Of a DNA stretch of 64,000 bases, positions 1-10,975 are shown piece after piece. The number at the start of each line of letters is the position of its first letter. The stretch's first letter is position 1. The DNA lies in NCBI GenBank assembly GCA_963978895.1, contig OZ022247.1, positions 24,387,731 to 24,451,730 of the forward strand, written 5' to 3'. The notes under the pieces were generated by a model that saw only the letters and a list, made by a program, of their open reading frames with translations, was not told the DNA's origin and made no database searches. The position numbers and the translations under genes were made by a program. The DNA comes from Erpobdella octoculata. Its lineage: Eukaryota > Annelida > Clitellata > Hirudinida > Erpobdellidae.

Positions 1-62
1 AGCAAAAGTCTACACATTACATACCTAATATTGTGGAACATTTGTAAGATAAGCATCATCTG

Positions 63-159
63 TGAGTGGATGGATGGATGGATGGATGGATGGATGGATG
101 GATGGATGGATGGATGGATGGATGGATGGATGGATGGATGGATGGATGGATGGATGGAC
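63..159. repeat. (GGAT)n microsatellite
   Basis: An almost perfect tetranucleotide tract of about 97 bp. The same motif forms a much longer tract near 26.3-26.7 kb. Confidence 0.95.
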
Positions 160-610
160 TGATTGAATAATTGTGGATGAAAATAAAATTCACGAATGAA
201 GATAAACATGAAGATAGAATGAAGATAAACATGAAGATAGACGATAGATAGATAGATAGATCGATAGATGGGGGTAACTGAAAAAATGAGTGTATGTGTA
301 TACATTAATAGAGGTGCAAGTAGATGATGGATGAATCTATAAATGATCTGAGGAATAGATCAAAGAAAGACAAATAAGCTGAGTTAGATAAAAGGAAAAT
401 AGAGAAGAGAGATAGTGCGAAAGAGAGAGAGAGAGAGAAGAAAAAAGAAAGAGCAGTTACCTGGAAGCGAATACCTAAAAAGGATTAGATAGTGTTATAC
501 AGTAAAAGTCCTCTGTAGCAGCACCTTATATATGTATATGATAGATAGGATAATATTACAACATTTGAAGCCAGGTGAATGAAGTATTGCAGTGAATTAT
601 GCTATTTTAG

Positions 611-930
611 TTTTTACCCACTTTTACTTAACTTGAGTCTGTCTGTCTGTCATCAAATTTTGCAATCGATTTTAAACTAACTTCCCGATGAGCTAGAGAC
701 TTAAAAATTTTAACATACCTCCGAGCTAATTAATAATGCATTCCATCAAATTTTCGGATCGATTGAACAAAATTTAATTAAATAATTATCTGTGATATTT
801 TCGTCAAACTATTTATTGTCTATGCTAATATGCTCGTTGTTTATGTAACAGAATGTGGCCTACACAATCGATTATATAAAAACGTGTTTTTAAAAAACGT
901 GTTTTTAAAAAACTTTGTTTTTTGCTTCAC
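611..930. repeat. Dispersed repeat, copy 1
   Basis: The stretch from about 611 to 722 is nearly identical to 6439-6552 (shared core includes GCAATCGATTTTAAACTAA and GATGAGCTAGAGACTTAAAA). A further piece around 866-930 (ending CTTTGTTTTTTGCTTCACTTG) matches 6556-6612. The second copy lacks the roughly 140 bp in between, so this looks like an interspersed element with an internal deletion in copy 2. No coding capacity is visible. Confidence 0.7.
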
Positions 931-2640
931 TTGTTTGTTGTTCGTACCTTACTTTTTCCTCTTCGATCCTTTTATTCGAGGAAAGACAAGTTAATTTTTA
1001 ATATCAAAAGAATACTCAGACATCCAGACAATTCCTTGGTTACCACACCCCCAACCCCCTCCCCTCCCCTCCACAGAGATGACCGGGTTGAAAGAGCCGC
1101 ATATACCCTTTAAATGAAATATGACAACCCAGTAATAATTATGTAACCTATCAGTATGGTCCCATTAATTTTTGGGGGCCCACTCGCACCATAGCTCCCA
1201 ACGATGCCCGAAGAGAATGAATATCTAATATAATTGTTTATACAATTTCTCGTCTCGATATCCATAATATGAAATAATATTTTATTACAAATAATAACAA
1301 ACGTTATTTACGAAAAAAATAACTATAAATTTTAAAGAAAGAATTTTTTTCAGAAAAACAAAGTCAAGTAATAAATCAAAACTGAGAAACTGGAGAAAGT
1401 CAACTAAGGAAGGTGCTGAAGATATATGGAGGAAACAGATGGATGTGTATGTGTGTGTGTGTGTGTGATAGTGTATAATATCTGTATTTTTGAATTAATC
1501 CAACTGACAGATAAACAGATGCATGCATGCATGCATGGGTGAATCATGCATAAATGGATGTATGGATGGATGGATTTATTGTTTCAACGAATACTATTTA
1601 TATACTATTTATTGTACCGCAGACTCTGATGATGGCATAACACGGGGGGGGGGGGGACGGCCCTGCCCGGTTTGTAAGTAAGTAATAAAAGATACTCTGA
1701 AAACGGGATAAGTTTTGAGTATTTACTAGCAAAAAATAATTATAATTGTATCATTTTGTTGTTGCTGCCAGTGTTGCTGTTGATGAATGTTGTAGCAACA
1801 GCAGCAACAATGTAGAGTAATGAAATGATGATGATGATGATAAAATAATGACACAAATTTCATTATAATGATATAAGAAGAATGTCAACAAAGTTTTACA
1901 TTACAGTTTTTCGGAGTATATTCAATATCCCCCCCACCAACTTTCTTCTTAACTGATATGAAATTTTCAAATTCTAACTTTTCAGTATATCAATCAATCA
2001 ACCAAATCTACACACACAGACACACATACACACGCACACACCACACACACACACAGCACTACACTGCATACAGTAAGTAGAAACCTCCATAACAAGTAAA
2101 AACAGACACAGATGTGTAAAAAAAAAAAAAGAAATGTACAAAATCGCAAAAAAGAAAGAAGTTAAAGAAAGATGGAAAGAAAGACAGAAATAAAGAAAAG
2201 ATCAGCCAGGCTGACAAAAGTGCAAACAAACAAAAAAACTATTTTTTAAAAACTTCAACTGTCTTCTTCAGAACAAACAAGACCAAAAGAATGCCAAGAA
2301 CCACCACACTGTAATGCGAATTCTATCCCATTATTGGTCCAAGTGAAAAAAATATACTACATACTACAAACTAAGGCTGTCAATATAATGTTATTATTGT
2401 TGTTGTTATTATTATGCAGGCTGCTTTTTGTTGAAAGATCAACAACTTAAAAGCCTTAAAAGCCAATCTTTTTGATGCAGGCATGGAGAGCATTAACGTA
2501 ATTAATAATTAATACTACTAGACTGAATTGAAACTGTGTAGTAACTATCAAATTACACATTCACATTCCAAATACATAATAATAATAATAATAATAAATA
2601 TTTCCCCAAGTCCGATAACACTTTTCATTAATAAAACAAT

Positions 2641-2781
2641 CGAGCAAATAAAATACAAAACTATTATACCAGGTATCGAGCAAATAAAATACAATACTAT
2701 TATACCAGGTATCGAGCAAATAAAATACAATACTATTATACCAGGTATCGAGCAAATAAAATACAATATATTATACCAGGT
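2641..2781. repeat. 36-bp minisatellite overlapping a splice donor
   Basis: Units start at 2641, 2677, 2713 and 2749, the last one slightly diverged. The fourth unit covers the 5' splice site of the calponin-homology exon (minus strand ACCTG|GTATAATA), so each unit carries a copy of that donor sequence. Confidence 0.9.
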
Positions 2782-3772
2782 TTTGTCCAGTGAGTACTTC
2801 AATGAGTGACATAAGGACGGTTCCATCACTCACATCTTCCACCAGATCGGTTATTGCGGATCTCCCAGCCCTGACCAGCCTCATGTTGATCCATTTCGTG
2901 AACGTTCTTTTTTGGACATCTTCCCGTTCGCCTTTGTAAAGAGGGGAAAAAATAATTAACGATAGATAACTAACTAGTCTGATAAATAGCTAAATAGCTA
3001 TTGTTTAAAAGAAAAAAATTCAGACAATTAATGTGAATAAATTATGCTAATGACAAAAACTAAATAGGCTTCATTAGCATATTATTATTATAAAAAAAAA
3101 CTTTTTAGCAAAGAAAGATGCTGAGCTGTAAGAGCTGAACTGTTATCTGTATTTCAAACAGATCTCATGTTTCATCAAATCTGATCTACTGATGTTATTT
3201 TATGATATTATTATTATTTTTAAAACTTAGACTGAAAGTTATCAAGTATTTCAAATTTCAGAAAATAAAACGAAATAAAGAAAATACAGCTCTTCGGAAA
3301 CAATACATTTCACTGTTAGAAATGTGATTGTGATGTAAATATTAACGTTAAAAATGTGATCACGATGTAAATATTAATGTTAAAACGATTAGAATTTAAC
3401 CATTTTCAATATCATTCTGTGATGTGCAAATGATGATATGCAAATCATTTGTAGACAAAAATTTGAATATTATTATTATTCCAATACATCAACAATGAAG
3501 GACTATTATACACACACACATATACATACAACTTGATCTTTTATCAAACCTGCCCATCATCATCATCATCATCAATAACAGATGAACTAATGGCCAAACA
3601 AGCAACATAAAGAATGGAAGAGAACAGTACACAACAGCTTACTGGATCTGTTGTTGTATGTGAAAAAAAAATAATGGTGATAATAAATTCCAAAAATATC
3701 TTCATAAATGGAAAACTATTAAGTTGTTGATGTAGCATGTCTATGTTGAGAGGAAAAACATAGTATTTTTAT

Positions 3773-3843
<71 letters not shown>

Positions 3844-5248
3844 TTGCATATTCATAATTTCCTACGTCTGTATGTATGTATGTATGTATGTATGTATGTA
3901 TGTATGTATGTATGTATGTATGTATGTATGTGTGTATGTATGTATGTATGTATGTATGTATGTATGTATGTATGTTAGCAATTTCGCATAGCGCAGCGGC
4001 CACGGAGGTCAGCAGTCAGCAGTTGATAAAATTAGTGCGCAGGGGCGAGTAATAAAAGTTATTACGCAATTGTACAATGTCAGTCCTAACGATCAAAATA
4101 GGTGGCACTGCAATCGTAAAATAATGTATAATAGGATTTTAAAAAAATCCTATTATACATTATTTTTGACGGGCTATTTCTAGTATGTGCCTAACATGAT
4201 TTAATGTGACTATAAAAACCTTTTCCAATAATATATGCAGAAAAATAAATCTATTGAATATACTAGTAGTTGTGGTAGTAGTAGTAGCAGCAGGAGCAGT
4301 AGCTGTAGCCGTAGTAGTAGTAGTAGCAAGGAAGTTAGACCTGTTCAGCAACAAACAGCTGTGAACAAATGAATTTCCTTTCAAGAAAAACCCAGCAGAA
4401 CCGACAACATCTCGAAAAAATTGGAAAAAAATAGAAATCGAAGAAGATCAAGATACTCTAATTTCAGAACGCTGAATCGGCAGGAATTTCAAAAATCCCT
4501 CATGAGTGTGGGATATGGCATACCTGGGAGTCATAATATAATAACATCAAAACCTTTTCACAAGACTTCAAAAAATAGCAACATACTCAAAAAAAAAAGT
4601 TAAAAACCATGAAAAACATTCATTGATGTGTCTCTTAAAAAAAAAGTTACATTACTTTCACTGTTCAGAACAGGTTGGTAGCAAAATAAACGATATGAAT
4701 TATAATGCCAAAAACTTGCACTGAGAGATCATAAAAATGTGGCATACCGCCCCCTATCTGTCAAAAATTGTTTTTCTTTTTATAAAGGTCTTGGAACTGC
4801 ATTCAGAAATCCATAAATTTTGAAAACAGGTTCTGGATCAGTATTCTGGTGAGTTCAGGCACAAAAAAGAGCACTTCATCTAACCACTTAGATCATTTCT
4901 AAAAATTTACTTTTATTCCCAACCCTTCAGAATTTTGTGTGCCTCAAGTAAAATAAAAAAATATTGAAAATTAATTGACTTTTCTAAGCATGTTTCAAGA
5001 ACAGCTGAATAGAAGATTAACATAAAATGAAAGATTCAAATCGGAATGTAAGTACTTATTTTAATGAAACAGAATAGTGAAACTATTTTACGGACATTTT
5101 TTTAATGTCTATTACCACACAAAGTATAACTTTGAAAAACCCAAAAAATTAAATGGAAATATAAATCGTTACTCTTTTTCGCCTGGTATCTCAGTGTAGC
5201 AGTAGCTGAAGGATCCTCGTTGTCAGCATTACTTGTATCAACCTCCAT
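2777..5248 (-). CDS. Spectrin-superfamily actin-binding protein, first two coding exons (5' part)
   Basis: Two minus-strand exons: 5173-5248 (start codon at 5246-5248, 25 codons, phase 1 donor A|GTAACG) and 2777-2931. The first peptide starts MEVDTSNADNEDPSATATL. The second gives EREDVQKRTFTKWINMRL and ends LIEVLTGQNL. Joining the exons keeps the frame (Ser-Glu-Arg-Glu-Asp). The second exon is the start of a type-1 calponin homology domain, with the EREDVQKRTFTKW signature of the actin-binding heads of dystrophin/utrophin, beta-spectrin, spectraplakins and nesprins. The TGQNL ending is closest to what I know of dystrophin-type heads, but the family member cannot be fixed from about 50 residues. 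The rest of CH1, CH2 and the rod would lie left of position 1. The 2.2-kb intron contains a perfect hairpin and long AT and GTAT tracts. An acceptor-like TTTTAG at about 5286-5291 suggests a spliced 5' UTR. Confidence 0.75.
3779..3975. repeat. (AT)n and (GTAT)n tracts
   Basis: A TA dinucleotide tract at about 3779-3840 is followed by a GTAT tetranucleotide tract at about 3869-3975. Both sit in the intron between the two calponin-homology-gene exons. The minus-strand frames read as Ile-Tyr or His-Thr-Tyr-Ile repeats and are not genes. Confidence 0.95.
4118..4166. repeat. Perfect 23-bp hairpin with 3-nt loop
   Basis: 4118-4140 and 4144-4166 are exact reverse complements, with the arm starting AAAATAATGTATAATAGGAT. 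The first flanking pair (4117 T / 4167 T) does not pair, so the stem ends there. It could be a fold-back remnant of a transposon or a structured RNA segment in an intron. Confidence 0.9.
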
Positions 5249-6008
5249 GGCTTTGATTAAATTATTCTCTAAACTTCAAACAGCAACTAAAATTAAATTA
5301 TATGTAAATTCCAGTCAGTCTTAAATTAAATTCTTCCTTTTACAGACTGACCAAAGAACTAATATAATACTAATAAAATAAAGTAATCAATGAGAGCATC
5401 GTAGCACTACTGAGAGATACATCCAAATAGTTAGTTGACCGTTACGTAAGTAAACGAATTTTCGAAATATTGATTTGACGAACGTGCAACGAAATCAGCT
5501 TTCTGTCGCCATCATCCATCCATCCATAGCTTCACAAAACTCACTGACTCCTCCAAAATAGCATGATGCTCTAACGCCACTGAAGCATGCATAAGATAAA
5601 TAGAACGGTTTGTATAATTTTCTGGAAGCAACTTGTAATCGTTAAATTAACCGTGATAATTGCGACATGCGAGGTCGTAAATTCACTAATCCGAGAAGAA
5701 AACTTTGGAAAAAAACTTAGGTTCGAAATCAGGGTTGAGCCAAACTATTTAAATGAGCAATTTCCTACTAAGCAATTAATATACACATATGTTTCAACAT
5801 TTGTTTTTATTTATAAGAAATAATAGTCTGCTTTTAAAATTGTTGATTGTCACCGATCAAGTCAAGCCTGGCGAATGTTCTTAAAGTTGGAAAAAGCTGG
5901 TTATAGCTTTTAAAATGTTAGTTGCATTTTTATTTTACTTTTACATGGGAAATAATTTGAAAAATAAAACTACAACAATTTTAGACCGTCGACCATTAAA
6001 TGGGGCCA

Positions 6009-6300
6009 CGATTTTGTGAGCCAATCCCAAGGCTGGATAAAGGAGGAGGACAAGAAAAAAAGATCAAATTATAATCCAGGACAGAAAGTACCTTGGTATT
6101 TCCTACATACTACTATTAGGGTCTTAAAACACTTAGTGCAAAGGAATATAAACTTTAAACTAGCTACAATAAAAAAATAGGGATTTTGTGAACTTTATAG
6201 AGGAAGGGGAAAAACAGATCAAAATATAATCTGCAACATGAAGTACTGCTACATACTGCTATATCAGTAAAACACCATAGACTATTATAAAAAAATAGGG
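6009..6300. repeat. Degenerate two-copy direct repeat
   Basis: The two halves share the order: GGATTTTGTGA, an A-rich GATCAAA-TATAATC segment, a tacatactgct segment, an aaaacac segment, and a final A7-TAGGGA. The second half is about 50 bp shorter. Function unknown. Confidence 0.6.
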
Positions 6301-6438
6301 ACTCGGTAATTTGATAGCGTTGTAAAAACTATGCATGGAAATAGGCATAAGAAATCAAAAGGTATCGGTTTTATGATATATCCACTAGAATACTGCACGC
6401 CACTGAACGGACCAAATTTCCAGGCCCGGTCCTGCTCG

Positions 6439-6612
6439 TTTTTACACACTTTTACTTAACTTGACTTCTCTGTCTGTCTGTCGTCAAATTTTGCAATCGA
6501 TTTTAAACTAAATTCCCGATGAGCTAGAGACTTAAAAATTTAAACATACCTCCAAATTGATTTTTATAAAAGTGTGCTTTTAAAAAAACTTTGTTTTTTG
6601 ATTCACTTGTTA
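6439..6612. repeat. Dispersed repeat, copy 2
   Basis: Matches 611-722 and 866-930 with a deletion between the two parts. See copy 1. Confidence 0.7.
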
Positions 6613-7123
6613 TAGGCCTAAGATCCCTATATTTGGCACAAAAATCTCGACCGGCCCAGCCTGCTTGAAATCCCAAAATCAAAGCCCAGCCCTTGTAGTA
6701 CTCTAATATCCACGTCTGTTGTATAGTAGCCTCTTTTTCAAAAGTCACAACGATGTTGCTGACTTTACGTCATTTACAGACCGAGGCTTGTAGCACATCT
6801 TTATCATTTTATACAACTTTCTTCGTCCACGCAGCCGTAAAAAAACAGCTCGCCTATACCTACCTGCAGCTTGATGTCCGTGGCGAGGAAAACATGAAGT
6901 AGTATACCACTTTAACTTTACTATTAAATCTAATACACTTACACCAATAACATGCCAAACGGTTTAGGAACCCCAATTTTAGTTATACTATTCATCAAAC
7001 GGGAGCCACAAAACCTCAAACAAATGACAAATTTATTAAACCAGAAAAACATGCAATGCTTGTTAGGAAATCACAAAAAATAAGCAAGTATTTATTTCAA
7101 TGCAACTATAAAGAAAATTCAAA

Positions 7124-9034
7124 TTAGTCTCCGTTTTGAAAACTCTGAGCCACAGACGGCTGGCCGTTGGCTTCCACGGCTGCTGGCTGTTCGACAGTGA
7201 AGAGTCCGTGGCTCGCCATGGCAGTTACAACCTCTTTCACTATCTTAGTTCTTTCTAGGAGTACGGTCAACCGCTCTGGGTCTATCGGCGATGCGGTGAA
7301 CCATATCGGACTCGACGGAGTACACGACGGCTCGGGCTGAAGATAAAAGACATCATTCTTCTGCTTGACATGTTCCAGACACTTGGACAGATAAAACTCG
7401 TACAACTTCACAGGACATCTCAGAGGATCGGCCACATTCTCGCCTTGCTCGTAGGACGCGATATTTCCACCAACGGTCTGGAAAGGCGTCGTGGGAACGT
7501 ATCTGATGGACTCGACCTTGTTGATCCTACCTCCAGGATAGGCAGTGTTCCTCTTTGATTGCTTCATGATATTGGCAAATGAAAGGCCGTAATGAGATTT
7601 TTCATCGAAGAGCAAGAAGTTCTTGGTGTTGAAGTATATTAACGTTTCGAGAAGCGTGTATGGAGAATGAACGCCTAAGATTTTCGCCTCCCACAGGTGT
7701 TCCTCTGATACGCGGCAAACGAGATAGCCGTTAGCGTCGATAATGGGCTGCGATTCAGCCAACCTGAAATGCAGAGTTCCAATGAACTCAGAGTAGCATT
7801 CGTCGTAAAAAATATCATCTACTCGGCCGTTTTCTAATAAATAATACCTAATGCCGATACAGAAATAGTAAATGGTATCGGCGGAATAGTTCTCATCTGT
7901 TGGCTTGCGGAATTCTTTGACGAATGACGTCAGATAGAAGCACAACTCAGACTGCGAGCACAGAAGAAGCTCTTTCTTGACTGGTTTGAAAGGAGGAAGA
8001 TTCTGCTTATCTTTTTGTAGCAGTTCAGCTCTGGCCGCCTCCAATTCGATATTTTTTAGAGTTGCCCAATTCCTGTAAGCGTTGACACCGTACGAATACT
8101 TAAGGTTCATGTTAGTATCATTTAAAATCACTTGTCTCACGGACTGATGCGGGATTACTTGCAATTTCTGAGTTCGAAACAAAGACTCCTTTCGAATTTT
8201 CTTCATCAGAAGATATTCTTCGCCGTCAAATTTTCTTTCAGGAAGCTCCGAAATTTCTTCAGTTTTGGTCACAACCACCTCGCCTTCTCCTGCGCTCGTT
8301 TCAGCTTCTTCTCTGGAGATGACAGCGAGTTGGAAACGTTTCAAGATGTTCGCCAGTTTTTCGTTGTCGCTCTCGTCTGGTGTTTTCCCTTCTTCGTCAG
8401 GGGGCAAACTATCGTGCAGGGCTTGGAGCTCTTGAAGAATCGTATCCACCGTCTCTTTGCAGTGTTGACTACTCTGTGGATAAACTACCGGAGTAGGCAC
8501 GTTCATGGGAAACGGGGTCGAGGCGCTGCCGAAGAACAAAGGCGCGTGAGTGAAAACAGGAACGGGTACAGGTACGTAAACGCGTGTCTCGTTAGGATTT
8601 CCTCCTATGGAACACTGTTCCGACTGATCAACAGAGACGGGACGGCACATTGTCTTCTTACTAGGCATGACAAACCTGCACATTACGGCCTTTTCATTCG
8701 GCGGTTCAGCTGGAGTCGCAGTCGTTGACAATCTAGGCCGACCGCGCTTACCGTACTTAGGTTTAACTGGTCTAACTACATCTGACGAGTCGCTAAAATA
8801 ATCGTCTTCGTCATCATCCTCGTCATAATAACTATTTGCGTCGTCATTGTAATCAAGAGCTGCTGGACCTTGTCTCAACTGAGCTTTTATGGCCTGCCTC
8901 TTAATCCTGGATGCTATTTGGCGTCTTCTTATTTCTTGCTCTTCTTCTTCGCTTCTGGGAACTTTTCTTGGTCTTCCCACGGGACGTTTTTTTCCCGACT
9001 CAATGGGAGGAGGAGGTTCGTAGTAGTAATCCAT
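7124..9034 (-). CDS. ZMYM/QRICH1-like DUF3504 protein with two AT-hooks (copy 1)
   Basis: Single-exon gene, 636 aa, start at 9032-9034, stop TTA (minus TAA) at 7124-7126, AATAAA signal at 7091-7096. Two AT-hook cores are visible: RPVGRPRKVP (17-26) and KRGRPRL (96-102), separated by a basic stretch and an Asp/Glu-rich tract. A Val-Pro repeat segment (about 151-185, YVPVPVPVF) and an ALHDSLPPDEEGK motif (about 204) precede the DUF3504 region (about 310-605), which contains NYSADTIYYFC, LLETLIYFNT and CPVKLYEFYLSKC. DUF3504 is the domain of vertebrate ZMYM2/3/4, QRICH1 and insect WOC, known to descend from Crypton tyrosine recombinases. MYM zinc fingers are absent. Expected role: nuclear, DNA-binding or chromatin adaptor; enzymatic recombinase activity is not expected. 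A 5' UTR intron is likely, because an acceptor-like TTTATTTCAG ends near 9073. Very similar to the gene at 17277-19148. Confidence 0.88.
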   Translation of the reverse strand: MDYYYEPPPPIESGKKRPVGRPRKVPRSEEEEQEIRRRQIASRIKRQAIKAQLRQGPAALDYNDDANSYYDEDDDEDDYFSDSSDVVRPVKPKYGKRGRPRLSTTATPAEPPNEKAVMCRFVMPSKKTMCRPVSVDQSEQCSIGGNPNETRVYVPVPVPVFTHAPLFFGSASTPFPMNVPTPVVYPQSSQHCKETVDTILQELQALHDSLPPDEEGKTPDESDNEKLANILKRFQLAVISREEAETSAGEGEVVVTKTEEISELPERKFDGEEYLLMKKIRKESLFRTQKLQVIPHQSVRQVILNDTNMNLKYSYGVNAYRNWATLKNIELEAARAELLQKDKQNLPPFKPVKKELLLCSQSELCFYLTSFVKEFRKPTDENYSADTIYYFCIGIRYYLLENGRVDDIFYDECYSEFIGTLHFRLAESQPIIDANGYLVCRVSEEHLWEAKILGVHSPYTLLETLIYFNTKNFLLFDEKSHYGLSFANIMKQSKRNTAYPGGRINKVESIRYVPTTPFQTVGGNIASYEQGENVADPLRCPVKLYEFYLSKCLEHVKQKNDVFYLQPEPSCTPSSPIWFTASPIDPERLTVLLERTKIVKEVVTAMASHGLFTVEQPAAVEANGQPSVAQSFQNGD

Positions 9035-9162
9035 ACCGTCAGTGTCGGTTCTAAAATTTCCGCGGAATACTGAAATAAATGAAACCTAAACAAAATTAAA
9101 ATATATTATAATATATATATATATATATACATATATATACATACATATATATATATACATAC

Positions 9163-9197
<35 letters not shown>

Positions 9198-10975
9198 TAA
9201 TTTTCGCAAATTACGTGACGCCTTTTGCCCTAATCATAAAACATGCCGAAAATTATTTATAACGCGAACAGTTTCGTTTAAATTTGAAAAATAAGTATAA
9301 TTACAACATGAATACAAATAACCTAAAATTACTAACGAAAATACTATATTCATTAATAAATAATTGATTATTTAAGCGTGGCTAAAAATAACAATTGCAC
9401 GTGATGCCGCTTTTATATTATCAGCCTCCGACGTTCTTCCCGTAATTCGACAAACAACATTTATTAATATTTAAAAAATTAAAACAATTTGCTTTAGCAT
9501 TATATAGGATCATTCCAAAACAATCGGTAACCTCTAGCTTGACTCGCTTCTATCGAAGTCTAATTTCCGACCGAAGTCGGGTAGTTTGTAAATAAATGAG
9601 AGATTAGTCACGTGATTAGAACGCGCCAAGTTAGAAACGATAAGCAGCTATAGGGCATAAATGTATTACACTATTACACAATGCACTACGTAATGCTATC
9701 AACCTCTAAGACATTATTTAAGTGTCTGTCGCTAAGGTAGAAATGCAAAGATGTTAAAACATAACATGTAACAATTGTAATGTCTTTGGTTGTATTGCAA
9801 CTAAACGATCATTTGCATAATGAATTACTTGAGAAGCGGCCACACTACTGCAGAGAGAAAAATGCCCTTGCCTGTCTCGCGTCTATCAATCCTAGGACTA
9901 CGATGCGCCGACAAGGAATGTTTTCTATTTTATTTGTAAGTTAAGTTGTATGGCATTAAGTACATGTGCCGGAATAGAACAAAGCACACTGTTAAACCTT
10001 TTGAATCTCCGCCGCATTTTCTCCGGTTCTTGGAACGCTTCAGATTTTTTACGTCTTCCGTTCAGTTTAGTTTTTCACAGCCAACGCCACTAATAATATT
10101 AATGTTGCCCACACCACTACAATAATAAACAAAATAAGTAGCTTACTTTTTAATGGCACTTCGTACCACCGGAACTTTCCTAATAGGCAAAAGTCTTCTT
10201 GTAAAAATCAAAGGTCGACATCTATAATAATTAATAAAAGCCATATCGATCCAGTTGAACGCGATACCGCGAAAAATTAATTAAAACCTACCAGATACTT
10301 TTTCACTCCACCCGTTTGGTTTGGTTGGAAGTTTCGATATAAATTTTTTGGCAACAACAATGATTAAAATACCAGTTGTCTCAGACTACTAAGCACCATT
10401 TCTGGAGCTCAAAATTACTGAAGAAAACCTTAAAGAAAAGTAGAATAGTCACAATGCAAAAAAATCCACCCTCAAATACAGATACAAAAGGGTATGCCTT
10501 AATGTTTAAAGGCATAACAGGCCCCCCAACCTGGTTGCCACTTACAATTTTATCCACAGCCTTTTTGTCAGTTGTCAGTTAAAATTTTATTCCAAACCTG
10601 GTTGCTAATTACAATTTTATCCCCAACCTGGTAGCCAATTACAATTTGATCAAAACTATCGTCGAATTAAAATAGAAACATTTCTTCTTTACATTTTATT
10701 TATTTTCAATACTTGAGCCAAAAATGAGATCTTATTAATGAAATCTCTAACAAATACTGATTCACAGTGGACGTCAAGTGTATCCTAAACTCGTAAACGT
10801 TAACAAATTCCCTGCAACATGACTGACAAAACAAACCTCGTAAAAAGAAACAGCACTCAAACAAACGGAAATTAACAAATAAACAGTAAAAATAATACAC
10901 TTGATGGTACGGTTTTCTGTCCAGCAATTTAACAAAATAAAAGCACCTGGTCGCTTTCTCCACCATTTTGATTTT
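9035..10975. other. Intergenic region between ZMYM-like copy 1 and the NHL gene
   Basis: No coding exon recognised. An AT/ATAC tract lies at about 9106-9200. The minus strand near 10146 has an A-rich donor-like GTAAGC that could end a non-coding first exon of the ZMYM-like gene (inference only). Around 10515-10640 a short sequence of the form ACCTGGTTGCC-ACTTACAATTTTATCC repeats three to four times. TTTATT at 10695-10700 provides an AATAAA for the NHL gene. Confidence 0.5.
10515..10655. repeat. Short tandem repeat, about 45-bp unit
   Basis: Three imperfect copies of ACCTGGTnGCnAnTTACAAT followed by TTnATCC or TTGATC occur just downstream of the NHL gene stop. Function unknown; it may be 3' flank or UTR. 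Confidence 0.6.

Larger units (their letters stand above)
1..2776. other. Left-edge intronic DNA with simple repeats
   Basis: No coding exon was recognised here. If the calponin-homology gene model is right, this is part of its second intron. It holds a GGAT/TGGA tetranucleotide tract (about 63-159), GATA (243-262), GA (424-440), GT (1450-1469), an ATGC run (about 1521-1537), a G homopolymer (about 1645-1657), a CA-rich tract (2014-2056), AAT (2577-2597) and the 36-bp minisatellite listed separately. A block near 611-930 recurs near 6.4 kb. Confidence 0.6.
5249..7123. other. Intergenic region, repeat remnants
   Basis: No exon was recognised with confidence. It contains a degenerate two-copy direct repeat (about 6009-6180 and 6181-6300, both ending in an A-run plus TAGGGA), dispersed repeat copy 2 (6439-6612), and a 49-codon plus-strand frame at 6753-6902. 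On the minus strand, CAG|GTAGGT near 6867 could be the donor of a 5' UTR exon of the calponin-homology gene, but this is a guess. TTTATT at 7091-7096 is an AATAAA signal for the gene to the right. Confidence 0.5.

Noticed and set aside
3719..4003. 94-codon minus frame rich in His-Thr-Tyr-Ile
   Set aside because: Translation of GTAT and TA tracts.
5640..5735. Possible tRNA because of GGTTCGAAATC near 5710
   Set aside because: No acceptor stem, A box or cloverleaf can be folded from the upstream 70 bases.
6376..6402. Transposon end CTGCACGCCACTG
   Set aside because: No matching left end or target duplication found nearby.
6753..6902. 49-codon plus-strand ORF starting MLLTLRHLQTEACSTS
   Set aside because: No splice sites, no known domain, and the length is within chance; the opposite strand looks equally plausible as a non-coding exon.
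8132..8728. 198-codon plus-strand frame inside the ZMYM-like gene
   Set aside because: It is antisense to a conserved coding sequence with clear domain motifs; the frame is a shadow.
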